The position numbers and the translations under genes were made by a program. From Dyadobacter chenhuakuii (GTDB taxonomy: Bacteria; Bacteroidota; Bacteroidia; Cytophagales; Spirosomataceae), in assembly GCF_023821985.2 (NCBI RefSeq), contig NZ_CP098805.1, positions 3,658,001-3,722,000 of the forward strand: a DNA stretch of 64,000 nucleotides, in the 5' to 3' direction. Below, in pieces: positions 45,181 to 54,997 of this stretch. Position 1 is the first letter of the stretch. Each line of letters begins with the position of its first letter. The notes beneath the pieces are model-generated. The model did not search any database, had not been told where the DNA came from, and saw only the letters and a list, made by a program, of their open reading frames with translations.

Positions 45181-45756
45181 CTATTCCTTTTCAGTAGTAG
45201 GTGCTGGTGAATCATTGTTTTCAGCTGTTTCGTCAGCAGCAGGCTCGTCATTTACGGGTTCTGCTTCTGCAACCACAGGATGATCTTCTTTTTTAACAGG
45301 AGCAGCTGCTACTACTTCTGAGCCTTCTTTCTTCGCTCCACCTCTTCTGCTACGTCTTGTTTTTGCAGGTTTGTCAGCATTAGCAAGAAGCAATGCGTCG
45401 TTGAAATCTACAAGTTCAATCAGTGCCGTTTCGGCAGCATCACCAAGTCTGTTTCCAAGCTTAATGATCCTTGTGTAACCACCTGGGCGAGATGCAATTT
45501 TGTCAGAAACAACACCGAAAAGTTCTTTTGTTGATTCCTTATCATTCAGATAAGAGAAAACAACCCTTCTGTTGTGGGTAGAATCTTCTTTAGCGCGGGT
45601 TAGCAAAGGCTCAACGTATTTACGAAGTTCTTTTGCTTTCGCTAATGTTGTTTCAATTCTCTTGTGGATAATCAATGAGGAAGCCATGTTTGAAAGCATC
45701 GCCTTGCGGTGAGATGCTGTTCTTCCCAAATGATTATCTTTCTTACCGTGTCTCAT
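45181..45756 (-). CDS. rplQ: 50S ribosomal protein L17 with an acidic C-terminal extension
   Basis: Large-subunit protein at the polypeptide exit region. It has 191 residues where about 120 is normal. The first 118 residues are standard L17 ([65 protein letters not shown]). The last 70 are low complexity: basic ([12 protein letters not shown]), then Ala/Pro/Glu/Asp-rich to TEKE. Such extensions occur in Bacteroidota L17. Last gene of the operon, 72 bp after rpoA. Confidence 0.97.
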   Translation of the reverse strand: MRHGKKDNHLGRTASHRKAMLSNMASSLIIHKRIETTLAKAKELRKYVEPLLTRAKEDSTHNRRVVFSYLNDKESTKELFGVVSDKIASRPGGYTRIIKLGNRLGDAAETALIELVDFNDALLLANADKPAKTRRSRRGGAKKEGSEVVAAAPVKKEDHPVVAEAEPVNDEPAADETAENNDSPAPTTEKE

Positions 45757-45828
45757 TGTTTTGTTGTTTAGTTGCTTCGAGCGGCGGCTAGCGCGCTACA
45801 GAATACAGACTTATTATGGAATTATTTA

Positions 45829-46818
45829 TCAATCTTCGTCCAAACGGTATTTGGCAACATCCATTCCAAATGTGAGTTGTTTGTCAGCTACAAGCTGTTC
45901 CAACTCAGTAAGAGATTTTTTACCAAAATTGCGGAATTTCATCATGTCTGAAATTTCCAGTCTAACCAGATCACCCAGTGATTTTACGTCAGCTGATTTC
46001 AAACAGTTGTAAGCACGTACAGAAAGGTCCAGCTCAGACAATGAAGTCTTAAGCAGTTTTCTCATACGCAACATTTCTTCATCCACCTGATTATCTTCTT
46101 CTGCTTTCTGCTTCTCAAACGTCATTGTTTGATCCGAGAATAGCATGAAATGTTGAATCAAAATGTTTGCAGCACCTTTCAATGCATCCTCAGGGTGGAT
46201 AGAACCATCTGTCTGGATATCGATTAAAAGACGCTCGTAATCTGTACGTTGTTCTACACGTGTATTTTCAACACTGTATTTAACGTTTTTAATTGGCGTA
46301 TAAATAGAATCCACTGCGATGTATCCGAACGGCAACTCGTTTGCACGTGGCTCATCAGCAGGAACGTATCCTCTTCCTTTGTCCAAAAGCAGTTCCATTT
46401 CGAACTCCTTCTGGTCATCAATATGGCAAATAACCTGATCCGGGTTTAAAACTTCAAATGCGTTGGTAAACTTGCCAATGTCACCCGCAGTTATGACAGA
46501 TACATTTTTAAGGTTTACAACGATTCTACTTTCGTTCAGATCAGAAACTTTTTTAAAACGAACCATTTTAAGGTTCAGGATGATTTCTGTTACATCCTCA
46601 ACTATACCTTCGATAGAAGAAAATTCATGAAGAACACCAGGGAACTTCACGCTCGTAATGGCATAACCCTCCAAAGATGAAAGAAGTATTCTACGTAATG
46701 CATTACCAATGGTTACGCCGTACCCTTTCTCTAAAGGCTTAAACTCAAACAACCCGTGAAAGTCGTCTGCTTTTTCCATGACGACCTTATCAGGCATTTG
46801 GAAAGCTAATATTGACAT
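45829..46818 (-). CDS. rpoA: DNA-directed RNA polymerase subunit alpha
   Basis: Scaffold subunit of RNA polymerase. It has 329 residues. The N-terminal domain has [27 protein letters not shown] and [27 protein letters not shown]. The C-terminal domain at about 250-315 ([34 protein letters not shown]) is the promoter UP-element contact. The family consensus is complete. Follows rpsD by 124 bp, an unusually long gap in this operon that contains a palindrome and a hairpin. Confidence 0.98.
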   Translation of the reverse strand: MSILAFQMPDKVVMEKADDFHGLFEFKPLEKGYGVTIGNALRRILLSSLEGYAITSVKFPGVLHEFSSIEGIVEDVTEIILNLKMVRFKKVSDLNESRIVVNLKNVSVITAGDIGKFTNAFEVLNPDQVICHIDDQKEFEMELLLDKGRGYVPADEPRANELPFGYIAVDSIYTPIKNVKYSVENTRVEQRTDYERLLIDIQTDGSIHPEDALKGAANILIQHFMLFSDQTMTFEKQKAEEDNQVDEEMLRMRKLLKTSLSELDLSVRAYNCLKSADVKSLGDLVRLEISDMMKFRNFGKKSLTELEQLVADKQLTFGMDVAKYRLDED

Positions 46819-46867
46819 AGTCCTTGCTCCTTTTATAGTAGTAAATGATAGTTGATCACGCTACCGT

Positions 46868-46930
46868 TACCTTTGCGATCGCAAAATTGCCGTTACCGGC
46901 TAAAAGCACGCCTGGTAAACTAGGCGTGCT
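46868..46930. promoter_or_regulatory. rpsD-rpoA spacer: 14-bp palindrome and hairpin
   Basis: TTTGCGATCGCAAA at 46872-46885 is a perfect 14-base palindrome. A separate stem (46905-46916 with 46919-46930, one mismatch) lies nearer rpsD, with only four U after it in leftward RNA. Together they could be a weak terminator or attenuator and an rpoA promoter element, but neither role is shown. Confidence 0.45.
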
Positions 46931-46942
46931 GTAATATGAAGA

Positions 46943-47548
46943 TTATTTAGAATACAATTCAACGATAAGCTGCTCGTTGATGTTTTCCGGGATTTGCTCG
47001 CGTTCCGGGAAGGTTACAAACTTACCTGTCAATTGCTGACCATCCCACTCCAACCAGTTGAATCCTTTTGAGCTGTGACCAGCAAGGCTTTCTGAAACTG
47101 ATTCAAGAGACTTGGATTTCTCACGAACTGTAACGATTTGTCCAGGACGAAGAGAATAAGAAGGGATGTTTACAATTTCACCATCAACAAGGATATGTTT
47201 GTGGGAAACCAGCTGGCGTGCAGCACGTCTGGTTGGAGCGATGCCCAAGCGGTAAACTGTGTTATCAAGACGAGCTTCGCAGTATTTCAACAGGTTTTCA
47301 CCAGTGATACCTTCTTTAACCGAAGCTTTTTCAAATAGGTTACGGAATTGTCTTTCAAGAATACCGTAGATGAATTTCACCTTCTGCTTTTCCATCAATT
47401 GCAAAGCATACTCTGATTTCTTAGAGCGGCGACCCTTTCCATGAACTCCTGGAGGGTAATTTTTCTTAGCAAGCGCTTTGCTCGGGCCCATAATGGGTTC
47501 TCCGTAACGTCTTGCAATCTTAGATTTGGGACCTGTATAACGTGCCAT
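46943..47548 (-). CDS. rpsD: 30S ribosomal protein S4
   Basis: Primary 16S rRNA binder that starts 30S assembly and, in E. coli, represses the alpha operon. It has 201 residues. [19 protein letters not shown] start, [21 protein letters not shown], and the S4 RNA-binding domain [28 protein letters not shown]. It is the C-minus form, without the zinc cysteines seen in some S4 proteins. Between rpsK (85 bp) and rpoA. Confidence 0.98.
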   Translation of the reverse strand: MARYTGPKSKIARRYGEPIMGPSKALAKKNYPPGVHGKGRRSKKSEYALQLMEKQKVKFIYGILERQFRNLFEKASVKEGITGENLLKYCEARLDNTVYRLGIAPTRRAARQLVSHKHILVDGEIVNIPSYSLRPGQIVTVREKSKSLESVSESLAGHSSKGFNWLEWDGQQLTGKFVTFPEREQIPENINEQLIVELYSK

Positions 47549-47633
47549 TAAAAACTTGTTGTTTTACTTAATTGATTAAAAACCATTCTGTAACCCCAGT
47601 GTCCAAATTACGAATGGGCATTCTAATTGAATA

Positions 47634-48029
47634 CTATACTCTCCGACGTTTTGGAGGACGGCAACCATTGTGTGGAAGCGGAGTAATATCTCTGATCGTG
47701 GTTACCTCTATTCCAGCATTCTGGATGGTACGGATTGCAGACTCGCGGCCTGATCCCGGTCCTTTAACAAACACCTCAGCTTTACGCATTCCCAGGTCGA
47801 AAGCAACCTGAGCACAGCTTTGAGCAGCTGTTTGCGCAGCATACGGAGTGTTCTTTTTAGAACCACGGAAGCCCATCTTACCGGCAGATCCCCAGGAAAT
47901 TACCTGGCCGTTGTTATTTGTGATAGAGATGATAATGTTGTTGAAAGAAGCCTTGATGTGTACCTGACCCACCGACTCTACAACTACAACTCTCTTTTTA
48001 GCTTTATCTTTTCTTTTATTTTGTGCCAT
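47634..48029 (-). CDS. rpsK: 30S ribosomal protein S11
   Basis: Platform protein of the small subunit near the mRNA exit. It has 131 residues. [44 protein letters not shown] and the C-terminal [18 protein letters not shown] are all standard. The N-terminus is basic ([13 protein letters not shown]). Follows rpsM by 41 bp. Confidence 0.98.
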   Translation of the reverse strand: MAQNKRKDKAKKRVVVVESVGQVHIKASFNNIIISITNNNGQVISWGSAGKMGFRGSKKNTPYAAQTAAQSCAQVAFDLGMRKAEVFVKGPGSGRESAIRTIQNAGIEVTTIRDITPLPHNGCRPPKRRRV

Positions 48030-48070
48030 TGCTTATGGATAGAAATGTGGTTTTACCCACTGCTCACTGA

Positions 48071-48448
48071 TTATTTAGTAGCCTTTTTCTTGTTCGCGAT
48101 TGTTTTGCGTTTACCCTTACGAGTACGAGAGTTGTTCTTTGTCCTTTGTCCGCGCAATGGTAAACCTTTACGGTGACGAAGACCTCTGTAACAAGCGATA
48201 TCCATTAAGCGCTTAATGCTCAGTTGAACTTCTGACTTAAGTGCACCTTCTACTTTATATTCACCTGCTATAACCGCGCGAACTGCACCTGACTCATCAT
48301 CATTCCAGTCAATCACCTTTTTATTGATGTCAACTCCTGCTTTTTCCAGAATTTTTTTCGCTGAACTGCGTCCAATTCCGAAGATATAAGTTAGTGAGAT
48401 TTCGCCCCTTTTACGGTCGGGAATATCAACTCCTGAAATACGTGCCAT
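48071..48448 (-). CDS. rpsM: 30S ribosomal protein S13
   Basis: Head protein that contacts L5 and the P-site tRNA. It has 125 residues. [26 protein letters not shown] at the start, then [26 protein letters not shown] and a basic tail ending KKATK. Follows rpmJ by five bases. Confidence 0.98.
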   Translation of the reverse strand: MARISGVDIPDRKRGEISLTYIFGIGRSSAKKILEKAGVDINKKVIDWNDDESGAVRAVIAGEYKVEGALKSEVQLSIKRLMDIACYRGLRHRKGLPLRGQRTKNNSRTRKGKRKTIANKKKATK

Positions 48449-48453
48449 AATGA

Positions 48454-48570
48454 TTAACCTTGTCTTTGTTTATACCGTGGGTTCTTCTTGTTAATAACAT
48501 ACACTTTACCCTTTCGGCGTATAACCTTGCAGTCCTCACTGCGTTTCTTTACTGATGCTTTGACTTTCAT
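48454..48570 (-). CDS. rpmJ: 50S ribosomal protein L36
   Basis: A 38-residue protein read on the reverse strand from ATG at 48568-48570 to TAA at 48454-48456. It begins [17 protein letters not shown] and ends NPRYKQRQG, the L36 pattern. Only one cysteine (Cys14) is present, so it is the zinc-free (C-minus) form; typical zinc-binding L36 has three cysteines and a histidine. Located between infA and rpsM, its usual place. Confidence 0.95.
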   Translation of the reverse strand: MKVKASVKKRSEDCKVIRRKGKVYVINKKNPRYKQRQG

Positions 48571-48611
48571 CTCGAATGTTACTTGTTGTTAATAATGAGG
48601 TGATCTTCTCC

Positions 48612-48830
48612 TTATTTGTACCGGTAAGTAATTCTTGCCTTTGATAAGTCGTAAGGAGACATTTCCAACTTAACACGGTCGCCCGGTAATATCTTTATAT
48701 AGTGCATTCTCATCTTTCCTGAAATGTGTGCAATAACTTCATGCTTATTCTCTAAAATTACACGAAACATTGCATTGGAAAGCGCTTCTAAAATTACTCC
48801 GTCTTGTTCGATTGATGCTTGTTTTGCCAT
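48612..48830 (-). CDS. infA: Translation initiation factor IF-1
   Basis: A 72-residue OB-fold protein that blocks the A site during initiation. [64 protein letters not shown]. Normal length (72). Follows map by 12 bp. Confidence 0.98.
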   Translation of the reverse strand: MAKQASIEQDGVILEALSNAMFRVILENKHEVIAHISGKMRMHYIKILPGDRVKLEMSPYDLSKARITYRYK

Positions 48831-48842
48831 TCGTAGCGTTAA

Positions 48843-49640
48843 TTACATTACTTCAACCATAAGGCTGGTGTTGGCCGTCACTTTTTCTATATAATCGAAT
48901 GTTGTCAGAATTTCGGCTTTGCCTTTACGGACAACAACCGTATGCTCAAAATGAGCTGAATATTTTCTGTCACTTGTTCTGATTGTCCATCCATCCCGCT
49001 CTTGCATTACCGTCTTTACGCCTAAATTAATCATAGGCTCAATCGCAAGAACCATTCCTTCTTTCAATCTGATACCTTTGCCTCGTTTTCCATAGTTAGG
49101 CACTTCCGGACTTTCGTGAAGATCTCTTCCCACACCGTGCCCTACTAATTCCCGGACAACCGTGTATCCTCTTTCTTCAACATAGTTTTGCACTGCAAAA
49201 CCTACATCACCTATCCTAAGTCCGTCAACCGCTTGCTCAATGCCCTTGTATAACGACTTTTTTGTAGCAGTCAACAATTTCATAACTTCCGGCCTTACCT
49301 CACCCACAGGATAAGTATAAGCGCTATCACTATGAAATCCATTTAATTTAACTCCGCAATCAATCGAAACGATATCTCCTTCTTTCAATGCATAATTTCC
49401 AGGTATGCCGTGAACAACGACTTCATTAACCGATATGCAAAGTGACGCTGGAAACTTATTAAATCCCTTAAAAGAAGGGATGCCACCATTATCTCTTATA
49501 TATTCCTCTGCTACCCCATCGAGTTTATTTGTTGTTACACCCGGCTTAACCCATAATGCAACCTCAGCATGCGCTTTACCTAAAACCTGCGCACTCTGTT
49601 TAATTAACTCAATCTCCTCCTCCGTTTTTAAATAAATCAT
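48843..49640 (-). CDS. map: Methionine aminopeptidase, type I
   Basis: Removes the N-terminal methionine from new proteins. It has 265 residues. The two-metal site is complete: Asp in SIDCGVKLNGFHSDSA (both), His in ELVGHGVGRDLHE, Glu in AIEPMINLG and Glu in SAHFEHTVVV. No N-terminal extension. It is in its usual spot between secY and infA; the start is seven bases after secY. Confidence 0.97.
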   Translation of the reverse strand: MIYLKTEEEIELIKQSAQVLGKAHAEVALWVKPGVTTNKLDGVAEEYIRDNGGIPSFKGFNKFPASLCISVNEVVVHGIPGNYALKEGDIVSIDCGVKLNGFHSDSAYTYPVGEVRPEVMKLLTATKKSLYKGIEQAVDGLRIGDVGFAVQNYVEERGYTVVRELVGHGVGRDLHESPEVPNYGKRGKGIRLKEGMVLAIEPMINLGVKTVMQERDGWTIRTSDRKYSAHFEHTVVVRKGKAEILTTFDYIEKVTANTSLMVEVM

Positions 49641-49647
49641 TGCAATA

Positions 49648-50961
49648 TCAGATGGCGACGCTCTCAGTTCTGCCAGTTACACGACCAGATTTCATCAATC
49701 CTTCGTATCTGCGCATCAAAAGATAACTTTCAATTTGTTGAAGCGTATCCAAAACAACGCCAACCATAATAAGCAAGGATGTTCCTCCAAAGAAGTGAGC
49801 AAAGTCAGTCGAAACTCCTAACAAACTCGCAAATGCCGGCAATATCGCAACAAGAGCAAGCATCAAAGAGCCTGGAAATGTAATCCTATCGAGTATCGAA
49901 CTAATGTATTCGGATGTCTGCTGACCAGGTTTTACCCCGGGAATAAATCCACCACCCCTCTTCATATCATCAGCAATCTGCTGCGGATTTACCGATATCG
50001 CGGTATAGAAGAATGTAAATACAATGATCAAAAACGCAAACAGCAAGTTGTATTGCCAGGTCGTATAGTTTGCAAAAATTGTAGCAACATTACTAGCAAA
50101 ATCACTCTTCTCAGCAAAGTAGGACGCTCCTAATGAAGGAATAAACATCAACGCTTGTGCAAAAATAATCGGCATTACACCAGCTGCATTCAATTTCAAA
50201 GGCAAATACTGACGTTGTCCACCCATTACACGGCTACCAACGACTTGCTTTGCATACTGAATAGGTATTCTGCGAACCGCCTGGGTAAGCATTACGGCAC
50301 CCATGATCACAAAATAAAGCGCAACAATTTCAAGTACAGTGATCAAAATTCCACCACTACCACGAGATACAAACTCTTTGTATATCGCGCCTGGAAATCT
50401 TGAAACAATCCCGATCATAATCAGCATAGATATACCATTACCGATCCCTTTATCCGTAATTCTCTCGCCCAGCCACATGCAGAACATTGTCCCCGCAGTC
50501 AAAACGAATACAGATGAAATAGAGAAAAGGCTTCGTGAAACCAATAATGCCTCATCAGGAACAGTAGTATTCAAATAAGCAGTCCCCTGAACCAATGTAA
50601 CCACAATTGTTAGCACTCTGGTAATCTGGTTCAGCTTTTTACGACCAGATTCTCCCTCCTTTTGCATCTTTTGAAAATATGGCAAAGCCATTGTCAAAAG
50701 CTGAATTGCAATAGAAGCCGAGATATAGGGCATAATACCCAATGCAAAAATCGAGGCCTTACTGAACGCACCTCCTAAAAAGGTATCCAGAAGGCCTAAA
50801 AGTCCCTGAGTGGAAACATTCATTTGATCCGGTTCAACGCCGGGCAAAGCCACGTAAGACCCCAAACGGAAAATCGTTATAAACAAAAGAGTGTTGAGAA
50901 TTCGCGTTCTCAACTCTTCAATTGCAAATATGTGTTTTATAGTCTCTAAAAATCGTTTCAT
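49648..50961 (-). CDS. secY: Preprotein translocase subunit SecY
   Basis: Channel subunit of the Sec translocon. It has 437 residues and ten membrane segments. MKRFLETIKHIFAIEELRTRILNTLL at the start, GIMPYISASIAIQLL (plug region), LNQITRVLTIVV, and MGGQRQYLPLKLNAAGVMPIIFAQAL. The C-terminal cytoplasmic end is SLLIMVGVVLDTLQQIESYLLMRRYEG, the standard form. Follows rplO by 60 bp and precedes map. Confidence 0.98.
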   Translation of the reverse strand: MKRFLETIKHIFAIEELRTRILNTLLFITIFRLGSYVALPGVEPDQMNVSTQGLLGLLDTFLGGAFSKASIFALGIMPYISASIAIQLLTMALPYFQKMQKEGESGRKKLNQITRVLTIVVTLVQGTAYLNTTVPDEALLVSRSLFSISSVFVLTAGTMFCMWLGERITDKGIGNGISMLIMIGIVSRFPGAIYKEFVSRGSGGILITVLEIVALYFVIMGAVMLTQAVRRIPIQYAKQVVGSRVMGGQRQYLPLKLNAAGVMPIIFAQALMFIPSLGASYFAEKSDFASNVATIFANYTTWQYNLLFAFLIIVFTFFYTAISVNPQQIADDMKRGGGFIPGVKPGQQTSEYISSILDRITFPGSLMLALVAILPAFASLLGVSTDFAHFFGGTSLLIMVGVVLDTLQQIESYLLMRRYEGLMKSGRVTGRTESVAI

Positions 50962-51021
50962 GTCGTGGGCTTACAATAGCTATTTGTTATAAACAACTTG
51001 TGCTTAATGCAAACAGCAAAA

Positions 51022-51468
51022 TTATAGTTTAACCGCTTTGCCTCCTGCCTTTTCAATCGACTCAATTGCAGCCGCAGAAAAACCATTTGCCTGAACTTCG
51101 ACAGCCGCTAAAATTTCGCCTCTATTCAAAATCTTCACAAGGTCTTTCTTTGCACACAAACCGTTTTCACGAATAAGATCCAAAGTGATTACAGAAGCAT
51201 TCGTTTTTTCTGCAAGAGCCTGAATTGCGTCCAGATTAAGCGCTTTGAATTCAACTCTGTTAATGTTGTTGAACCCGAATTTAGGCAGACGTCTTTGAAG
51301 AGGCATTTGCCCTCCTTCAAAACCTACCTTACGGCTATATCCAGAACGTGATTGTGCTCCTTTATGTCCACGTGCAGCTGTTCCACCTTTTCCAGATCCC
51401 TGACCACGTCCAACACGCTTTCCTGTTTTTACAGATCCAGCAGCTGGTTTTAATGAACTAAGATTCAT
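51022..51468 (-). CDS. rplO: 50S ribosomal protein L15
   Basis: Late assembly protein of the large subunit. It has 148 residues. MNLSSLKPAAGSVKTGKRVGRGQGSGKGGTAARGHKGAQSRSG and EGGQMPLQRRLPKFGFNN are diagnostic. Follows rpmD by 14 bp. Confidence 0.98.
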   Translation of the reverse strand: MNLSSLKPAAGSVKTGKRVGRGQGSGKGGTAARGHKGAQSRSGYSRKVGFEGGQMPLQRRLPKFGFNNINRVEFKALNLDAIQALAEKTNASVITLDLIRENGLCAKKDLVKILNRGEILAAVEVQANGFSAAAIESIEKAGGKAVKL

Positions 51469-51482
51469 ACTTGAAATATATG

Positions 51483-51662
51483 TTAGATTTCCTCTACTTT
51501 AATTAGATGGCTTACCTTACGGATCATACCCGCTATGGCGTCGCTATTTTCCTTCTCAACCGTTCTGTTCAACTTACCAAGACCTAAGGCCTTAATGGTA
51601 AGCTTTTGTCTTTCGGGACGATCGATTGTGCTTTTTACTTGTGTAATACGTACTTTTGACAT
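51483..51662 (-). CDS. rpmD: 50S ribosomal protein L30
   Basis: A 59-residue L30. The ATG at 51660-51662 (MSKVRITQVKSTIDRPERQK) was chosen; the longer frame adds only two residues through a GTG. KALGLGKLNRTVEKENSDAIAGMIRKVSHLIKVEEI completes the fold. Between rpsE and rplO. Confidence 0.96.
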   Translation of the reverse strand: MSKVRITQVKSTIDRPERQKLTIKALGLGKLNRTVEKENSDAIAGMIRKVSHLIKVEEI

Positions 51663-51695
51663 GATCACTCAGAGATAAGGGAATAATCCGGAGGA

Positions 51696-52211
51696 CTATC
51701 CGTTGAATACTTTGTCCAATTTAACACCGCGTTGAAAAGCAACCTGATGAGGAGCTCTCATTTTCAATAAAGCATCGATTGTTGCCTTAATTACGTTGTG
51801 AGGATTTGAAGATCCTTTAGACTTAGCAAGTACATCTTTGATCCCGGCACTTTCAAGTACCGCACGCATCGGTCCACCAGCAAGAACTCCTGTTCCAGGT
51901 GCAGCTGGCTTGATCAATACAAAACCTCCGCTGAATTTACCTTCCATCTGGTGAGGAACAGTATGTTTAAGCATTGGAACTTGAATTAGATTCTTCTTAG
52001 CGTCATCAATGCCCTTGGCGATTGCATCCGTAACTTCGTTTGCTTTGCCAAGTCCGTATCCTACAACACCGTTTCCATCACCCACAACGACGATAGCCGA
52101 AAAGCTAAAACGACGACCACCCTTTACTACTTTTGCTACCCGATTGATCGCAACTACGCGCTCTTTCAAGTCCGATTCGTTAACCTTTGAAGGTTTTGTA
52201 TTTGTAGACAT
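51696..52211 (-). CDS. rpsE: 30S ribosomal protein S5
   Basis: Decoding-fidelity protein of the small subunit. It has 171 residues. [43 protein letters not shown] is the RNA-binding domain; [30 protein letters not shown] the second half. Follows rplR by 14 bp. Confidence 0.98.
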   Translation of the reverse strand: MSTNTKPSKVNESDLKERVVAINRVAKVVKGGRRFSFSAIVVVGDGNGVVGYGLGKANEVTDAIAKGIDDAKKNLIQVPMLKHTVPHQMEGKFSGGFVLIKPAAPGTGVLAGGPMRAVLESAGIKDVLAKSKGSSNPHNVIKATIDALLKMRAPHQVAFQRGVKLDKVFNG

Positions 52212-52225
52212 AGTCTTTGTTATAC

Positions 52226-52579
52226 TTAGAATTTCAGGCCACCCTCACGAGCTCCTTCGGCCAATGCTTTTACTTTACCATGATACAAGTATCCGTTTCT
52301 GTCGAAAACAACAGTCTGGACACCTGCTTCTTGTGCCTTTTCAGCAATCTTCTTACCAACCTGGAGAGCAGTGTCAACGTTAGCGTTTTCTTTTCTTCCA
52401 CCCAGATCTACTGATGAAGCGCTCGCAAGCGTTACACCATTTATATCATCTATAATTTGCGCATAAATGCTGGTGTTAGAGCGGAAGACTGATAATCTCG
52501 GACGCTCAGAACTACCTTTCACTTTCTTACGAATGTGATATTTAAGGCGTTGTCTTCTATCTGCTTTTGCGGTAGCCAT
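52226..52579 (-). CDS. rplR: 50S ribosomal protein L18
   Basis: Binds 5S rRNA. The ATG at 52577-52579 was chosen (117 residues, [19 protein letters not shown]). [25 protein letters not shown] and [36 protein letters not shown] are standard. A longer frame starts at TTG two codons earlier. Confidence 0.97.
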   Translation of the reverse strand: MATAKADRRQRLKYHIRKKVKGSSERPRLSVFRSNTSIYAQIIDDINGVTLASASSVDLGGRKENANVDTALQVGKKIAEKAQEAGVQTVVFDRNGYLYHGKVKALAEGAREGGLKF

Positions 52580-52623
52580 TTTCAAACTTGTCTTACTTGT
52601 TTATAAACTAATTCCGTGACTTA

Positions 52624-53181
52624 CTACTTTTTAGAAGCAGATTTTCCAGCCTTACGACGAACAACCTCACCGACAAAACGAATACCTTTTCCTTTGTAAG
52701 GTTCAACCTTACGCAATGATTTGATTTTCGCTGCAACCGATCCTATCAGTTCCTTGTCAATTCCTTCTAAAATAACCTTGGGATTTTGTCCCTTTTCGGA
52801 AGTTGTTGTAAGCTTGATCTCTTCCGGAATAGCCATAAAAATATTGTGAGAATAACCCAATTGCAATTCCAGCACATTGTTTGCTGCACTTGCCTTGTAA
52901 CCCACACCAATAATCTCTAACTCTTTCTTATATCCGGCATCTACTCCGATCACCATGTTGTTGATCAAAGATCTGTACAAACCATGCAGTGCTTTGTGAC
53001 GCTTCTGCTCAGTTGGACGACTTACTTTAAGTTCACTACCTTCAATCTCAACGCTGATGTCGCTATCAACTGTCTGATGCAGTGTACCCTTTGGTCCTTT
53101 TACTGATACTACATTACCTTCTGCAACTGATACAGAAACACCTGCCGGCAAAACGATAATTTTATTTCCTATACGTGACAT
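52624..53181 (-). CDS. rplF: 50S ribosomal protein L6
   Basis: Protein near the GTPase centre. It has 185 residues. MSRIGNKIIVLPAGVSVSVAEGN and the C-terminal YKGKGIRFVGEVVRRKAGKSASKK are diagnostic, with two repeated domains. The C-terminal half carries the conserved LRKVEPYKGKGI. Confidence 0.98.
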   Translation of the reverse strand: MSRIGNKIIVLPAGVSVSVAEGNVVSVKGPKGTLHQTVDSDISVEIEGSELKVSRPTEQKRHKALHGLYRSLINNMVIGVDAGYKKELEIIGVGYKASAANNVLELQLGYSHNIFMAIPEEIKLTTTSEKGQNPKVILEGIDKELIGSVAAKIKSLRKVEPYKGKGIRFVGEVVRRKAGKSASKK

Positions 53182-53202
53182 TTCCTGAATAACTTTTAAA
53201 TA

Positions 53203-53601
53203 TTAATACACGAAACATAACACTTCCCCGCCAACATTAAGCGTTTTAGCCTCCTTGTCAGTCATTACACCCTTAGATGTTGAAATGATGACAGTTCCTA
53301 AACCACCCAATACGCGTGGTAATGTTGATGAACCTGAATATTTACGAAGTCCAGGCTTACTAACCCTCTCCAATTTCACAATTGCAGATTGCTTTGTCAC
53401 AGGATTGTATTTCAAAGCTATTTTGATTACACCCTGAGGGCCTACTTCGTCAAATTTATAACTCTGAATATACCCTTTATCAAAAAGTACCTTAGTTATT
53501 TCTTTTTTAATGTTGGATGCAGGTATCTCAACAACCCTGTGCTTCGCTTTGATAGCGTTTCTGAGTCTCGTCAGATAATCTGCTATGGGATCCGTTAACA
53601 T
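53203..53601 (-). CDS. rpsH: 30S ribosomal protein S8
   Basis: Central-domain 16S rRNA binder; in E. coli it represses the spc operon. The ATG at 53599-53601 was chosen (132 residues, MLTDPIADYLTRLRNAIKAKH); the longer frame overlaps rpsN with non-homologous sequence. RVSKPGLRKYSGSSTLPRVLGGLGTVIISTSKGVMTDKEA completes it. 76 bp after rpsN. Confidence 0.97.
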   Translation of the reverse strand: MLTDPIADYLTRLRNAIKAKHRVVEIPASNIKKEITKVLFDKGYIQSYKFDEVGPQGVIKIALKYNPVTKQSAIVKLERVSKPGLRKYSGSSTLPRVLGGLGTVIISTSKGVMTDKEAKTLNVGGEVLCFVY

Positions 53602-53677
53602 TTTTATGCCTAGTTTAAACACCCCTTTGAAACGGGAGTGCAAAGTTAAGTAATTGAAATCAGAATTGAAAGTATTC

Positions 53678-53947
53678 TTACCAACTTGATTTTGTAACAC
53701 CCGGAATCTTGCCGTCAGAAGCCATATCCCGGAAACAAACTCTGGAAATTCCGAATTTCCGCATATAACCCCGAGGCCTTCCCGTGATTTTGCACCTGTT
53801 ATGCAAACGTACAGGAGAAGAGTTACGTGGTAATTTATCTAAACCAACCCAATCACCAGCAGCTTTCAATTTCGTCCGCTTTTCAGCAAACCTAGCTACT
53901 AAGGCTTCTCTTTTTCTCTCCCGTGCTTTAACTGATTCTTTTGCCAT
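53678..53947 (-). CDS. rpsN: 30S ribosomal protein S14 (zinc-free form)
   Basis: Head protein of the small subunit. It has 89 residues, the long C-minus type: the pairs of zinc cysteines of the short form are absent. [75 protein letters not shown]. Between rplE and rpsH. Confidence 0.97.
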   Translation of the reverse strand: MAKESVKARERKREALVARFAEKRTKLKAAGDWVGLDKLPRNSSPVRLHNRCKITGRPRGYMRKFGISRVCFRDMASDGKIPGVTKSSW

Positions 53948-53973
53948 TGTCGGTAAATATCTTATATTAAGAA

Positions 53974-54534
53974 TTATCCTTGTTTGTTCGCATTTGTAAA
54001 TGGCATACCCAATGCCTTCAACAACTCATAACTTTCTTCGTCAGAATTGGTAGAAGTGACAAATGTGATATCCATACCGGTAATTTTATTTACCTTTTCT
54101 ATACTAATCTCAGGGAAAATGATTTGCTCTTTAACACCGAATGTATAATTTCCGCGTCCGTCAAATCCTTTGTCACTGATACCTTTGAAGTCTCTAACCC
54201 GAGGCATTGCAATTGCTGTCAAACGGTCAAGAAACTCATACATACGATCGCCGCGAAGTGTAACCTTTGCTCCAATCGGCATGTTTTCACGCAACTTGAA
54301 GTTCGAAACCGCTTTTTTGGAAATTGTCGCGATTGCTTTTTGACCAGTGATCTGGCTCAATTCCTCAACACCAGTGTCAACCAGCTTTTTGTCTGCTACT
54401 GCTGCTCCAATTCCTTTGTTAATAACAATCTTTGTCAAACGAGGAACTTGCATCACTGACTTGTACTGAAATTTATCTTTCAGTTGCGAAACAACTTCGC
54501 TTACATACTTTTCTTTTAATCTCGGCTGTGCCAT
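53974..54534 (-). CDS. rplE: 50S ribosomal protein L5
   Basis: Binds 5S rRNA and forms the bridge to S13. It has 186 residues. [46 protein letters not shown] and [29 protein letters not shown] are diagnostic. Confidence 0.98.
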   Translation of the reverse strand: MAQPRLKEKYVSEVVSQLKDKFQYKSVMQVPRLTKIVINKGIGAAVADKKLVDTGVEELSQITGQKAIATISKKAVSNFKLRENMPIGAKVTLRGDRMYEFLDRLTAIAMPRVRDFKGISDKGFDGRGNYTFGVKEQIIFPEISIEKVNKITGMDITFVTSTNSDEESYELLKALGMPFTNANKQG

Positions 54535-54607
54535 CTTTTTGAAGATATTATTGTGGATTACCGACCCACCGTTTATATTCTATTCCAAGTTCAATACGAA
54601 CAGGGAA

Positions 54608-54949
54608 TTACAAAATATTTCCTGTCTTTTTAGAAAAACGCTGAAGTTTTCCTTTGTCATCAGCTTTGCGACCAGTTCTGGTTGCTTCGCCAGTTTTAGG
54701 ATCAACTACCATCAAGTTACTGATGTGAATTGCACCTTCACGCTTTTCAATGCTTCCTTGTGGAGTTTGTGCATTAGGCTTAACATGCTTTGTAATCATG
54801 TTTACGCCTTCCACAACAGCTCTAAGCTTTTCAATATCCACTTTCTTGATAACACCAGTCTCGCCTTTTGCATTGCCTGAGATCACCTTTACAGTATCTC
54901 CTGTGCGAATGTGCAACTTAGCTGGTGCCTTTTTATTTTTGCTTTCCAT
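54608..54949 (-). CDS. rplX: 50S ribosomal protein L24
   Basis: Assembly initiator of the large subunit. It has 113 residues. KLHIRTGDTVKVISGNAKGETGVIKKVD is the KOW motif; VVEGVNMITKHVKPNAQTPQGSIEKREGAIHISNLMV follows. 73 bp ahead of rplE. Confidence 0.97.
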   Translation of the reverse strand: MESKNKKAPAKLHIRTGDTVKVISGNAKGETGVIKKVDIEKLRAVVEGVNMITKHVKPNAQTPQGSIEKREGAIHISNLMVVDPKTGEATRTGRKADDKGKLQRFSKKTGNIL

Positions 54950-54997
54950 TTTAGATATTCTCTTATCAGTTCAAAGAAATACTAGAGTTTCGATTTC

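Noticed and set aside
46868..46875. Forward-strand TACCTTTG as an antisense promoter
   Set aside because: It is part of the 14-bp palindrome region, has no -33 element and no forward gene follows.
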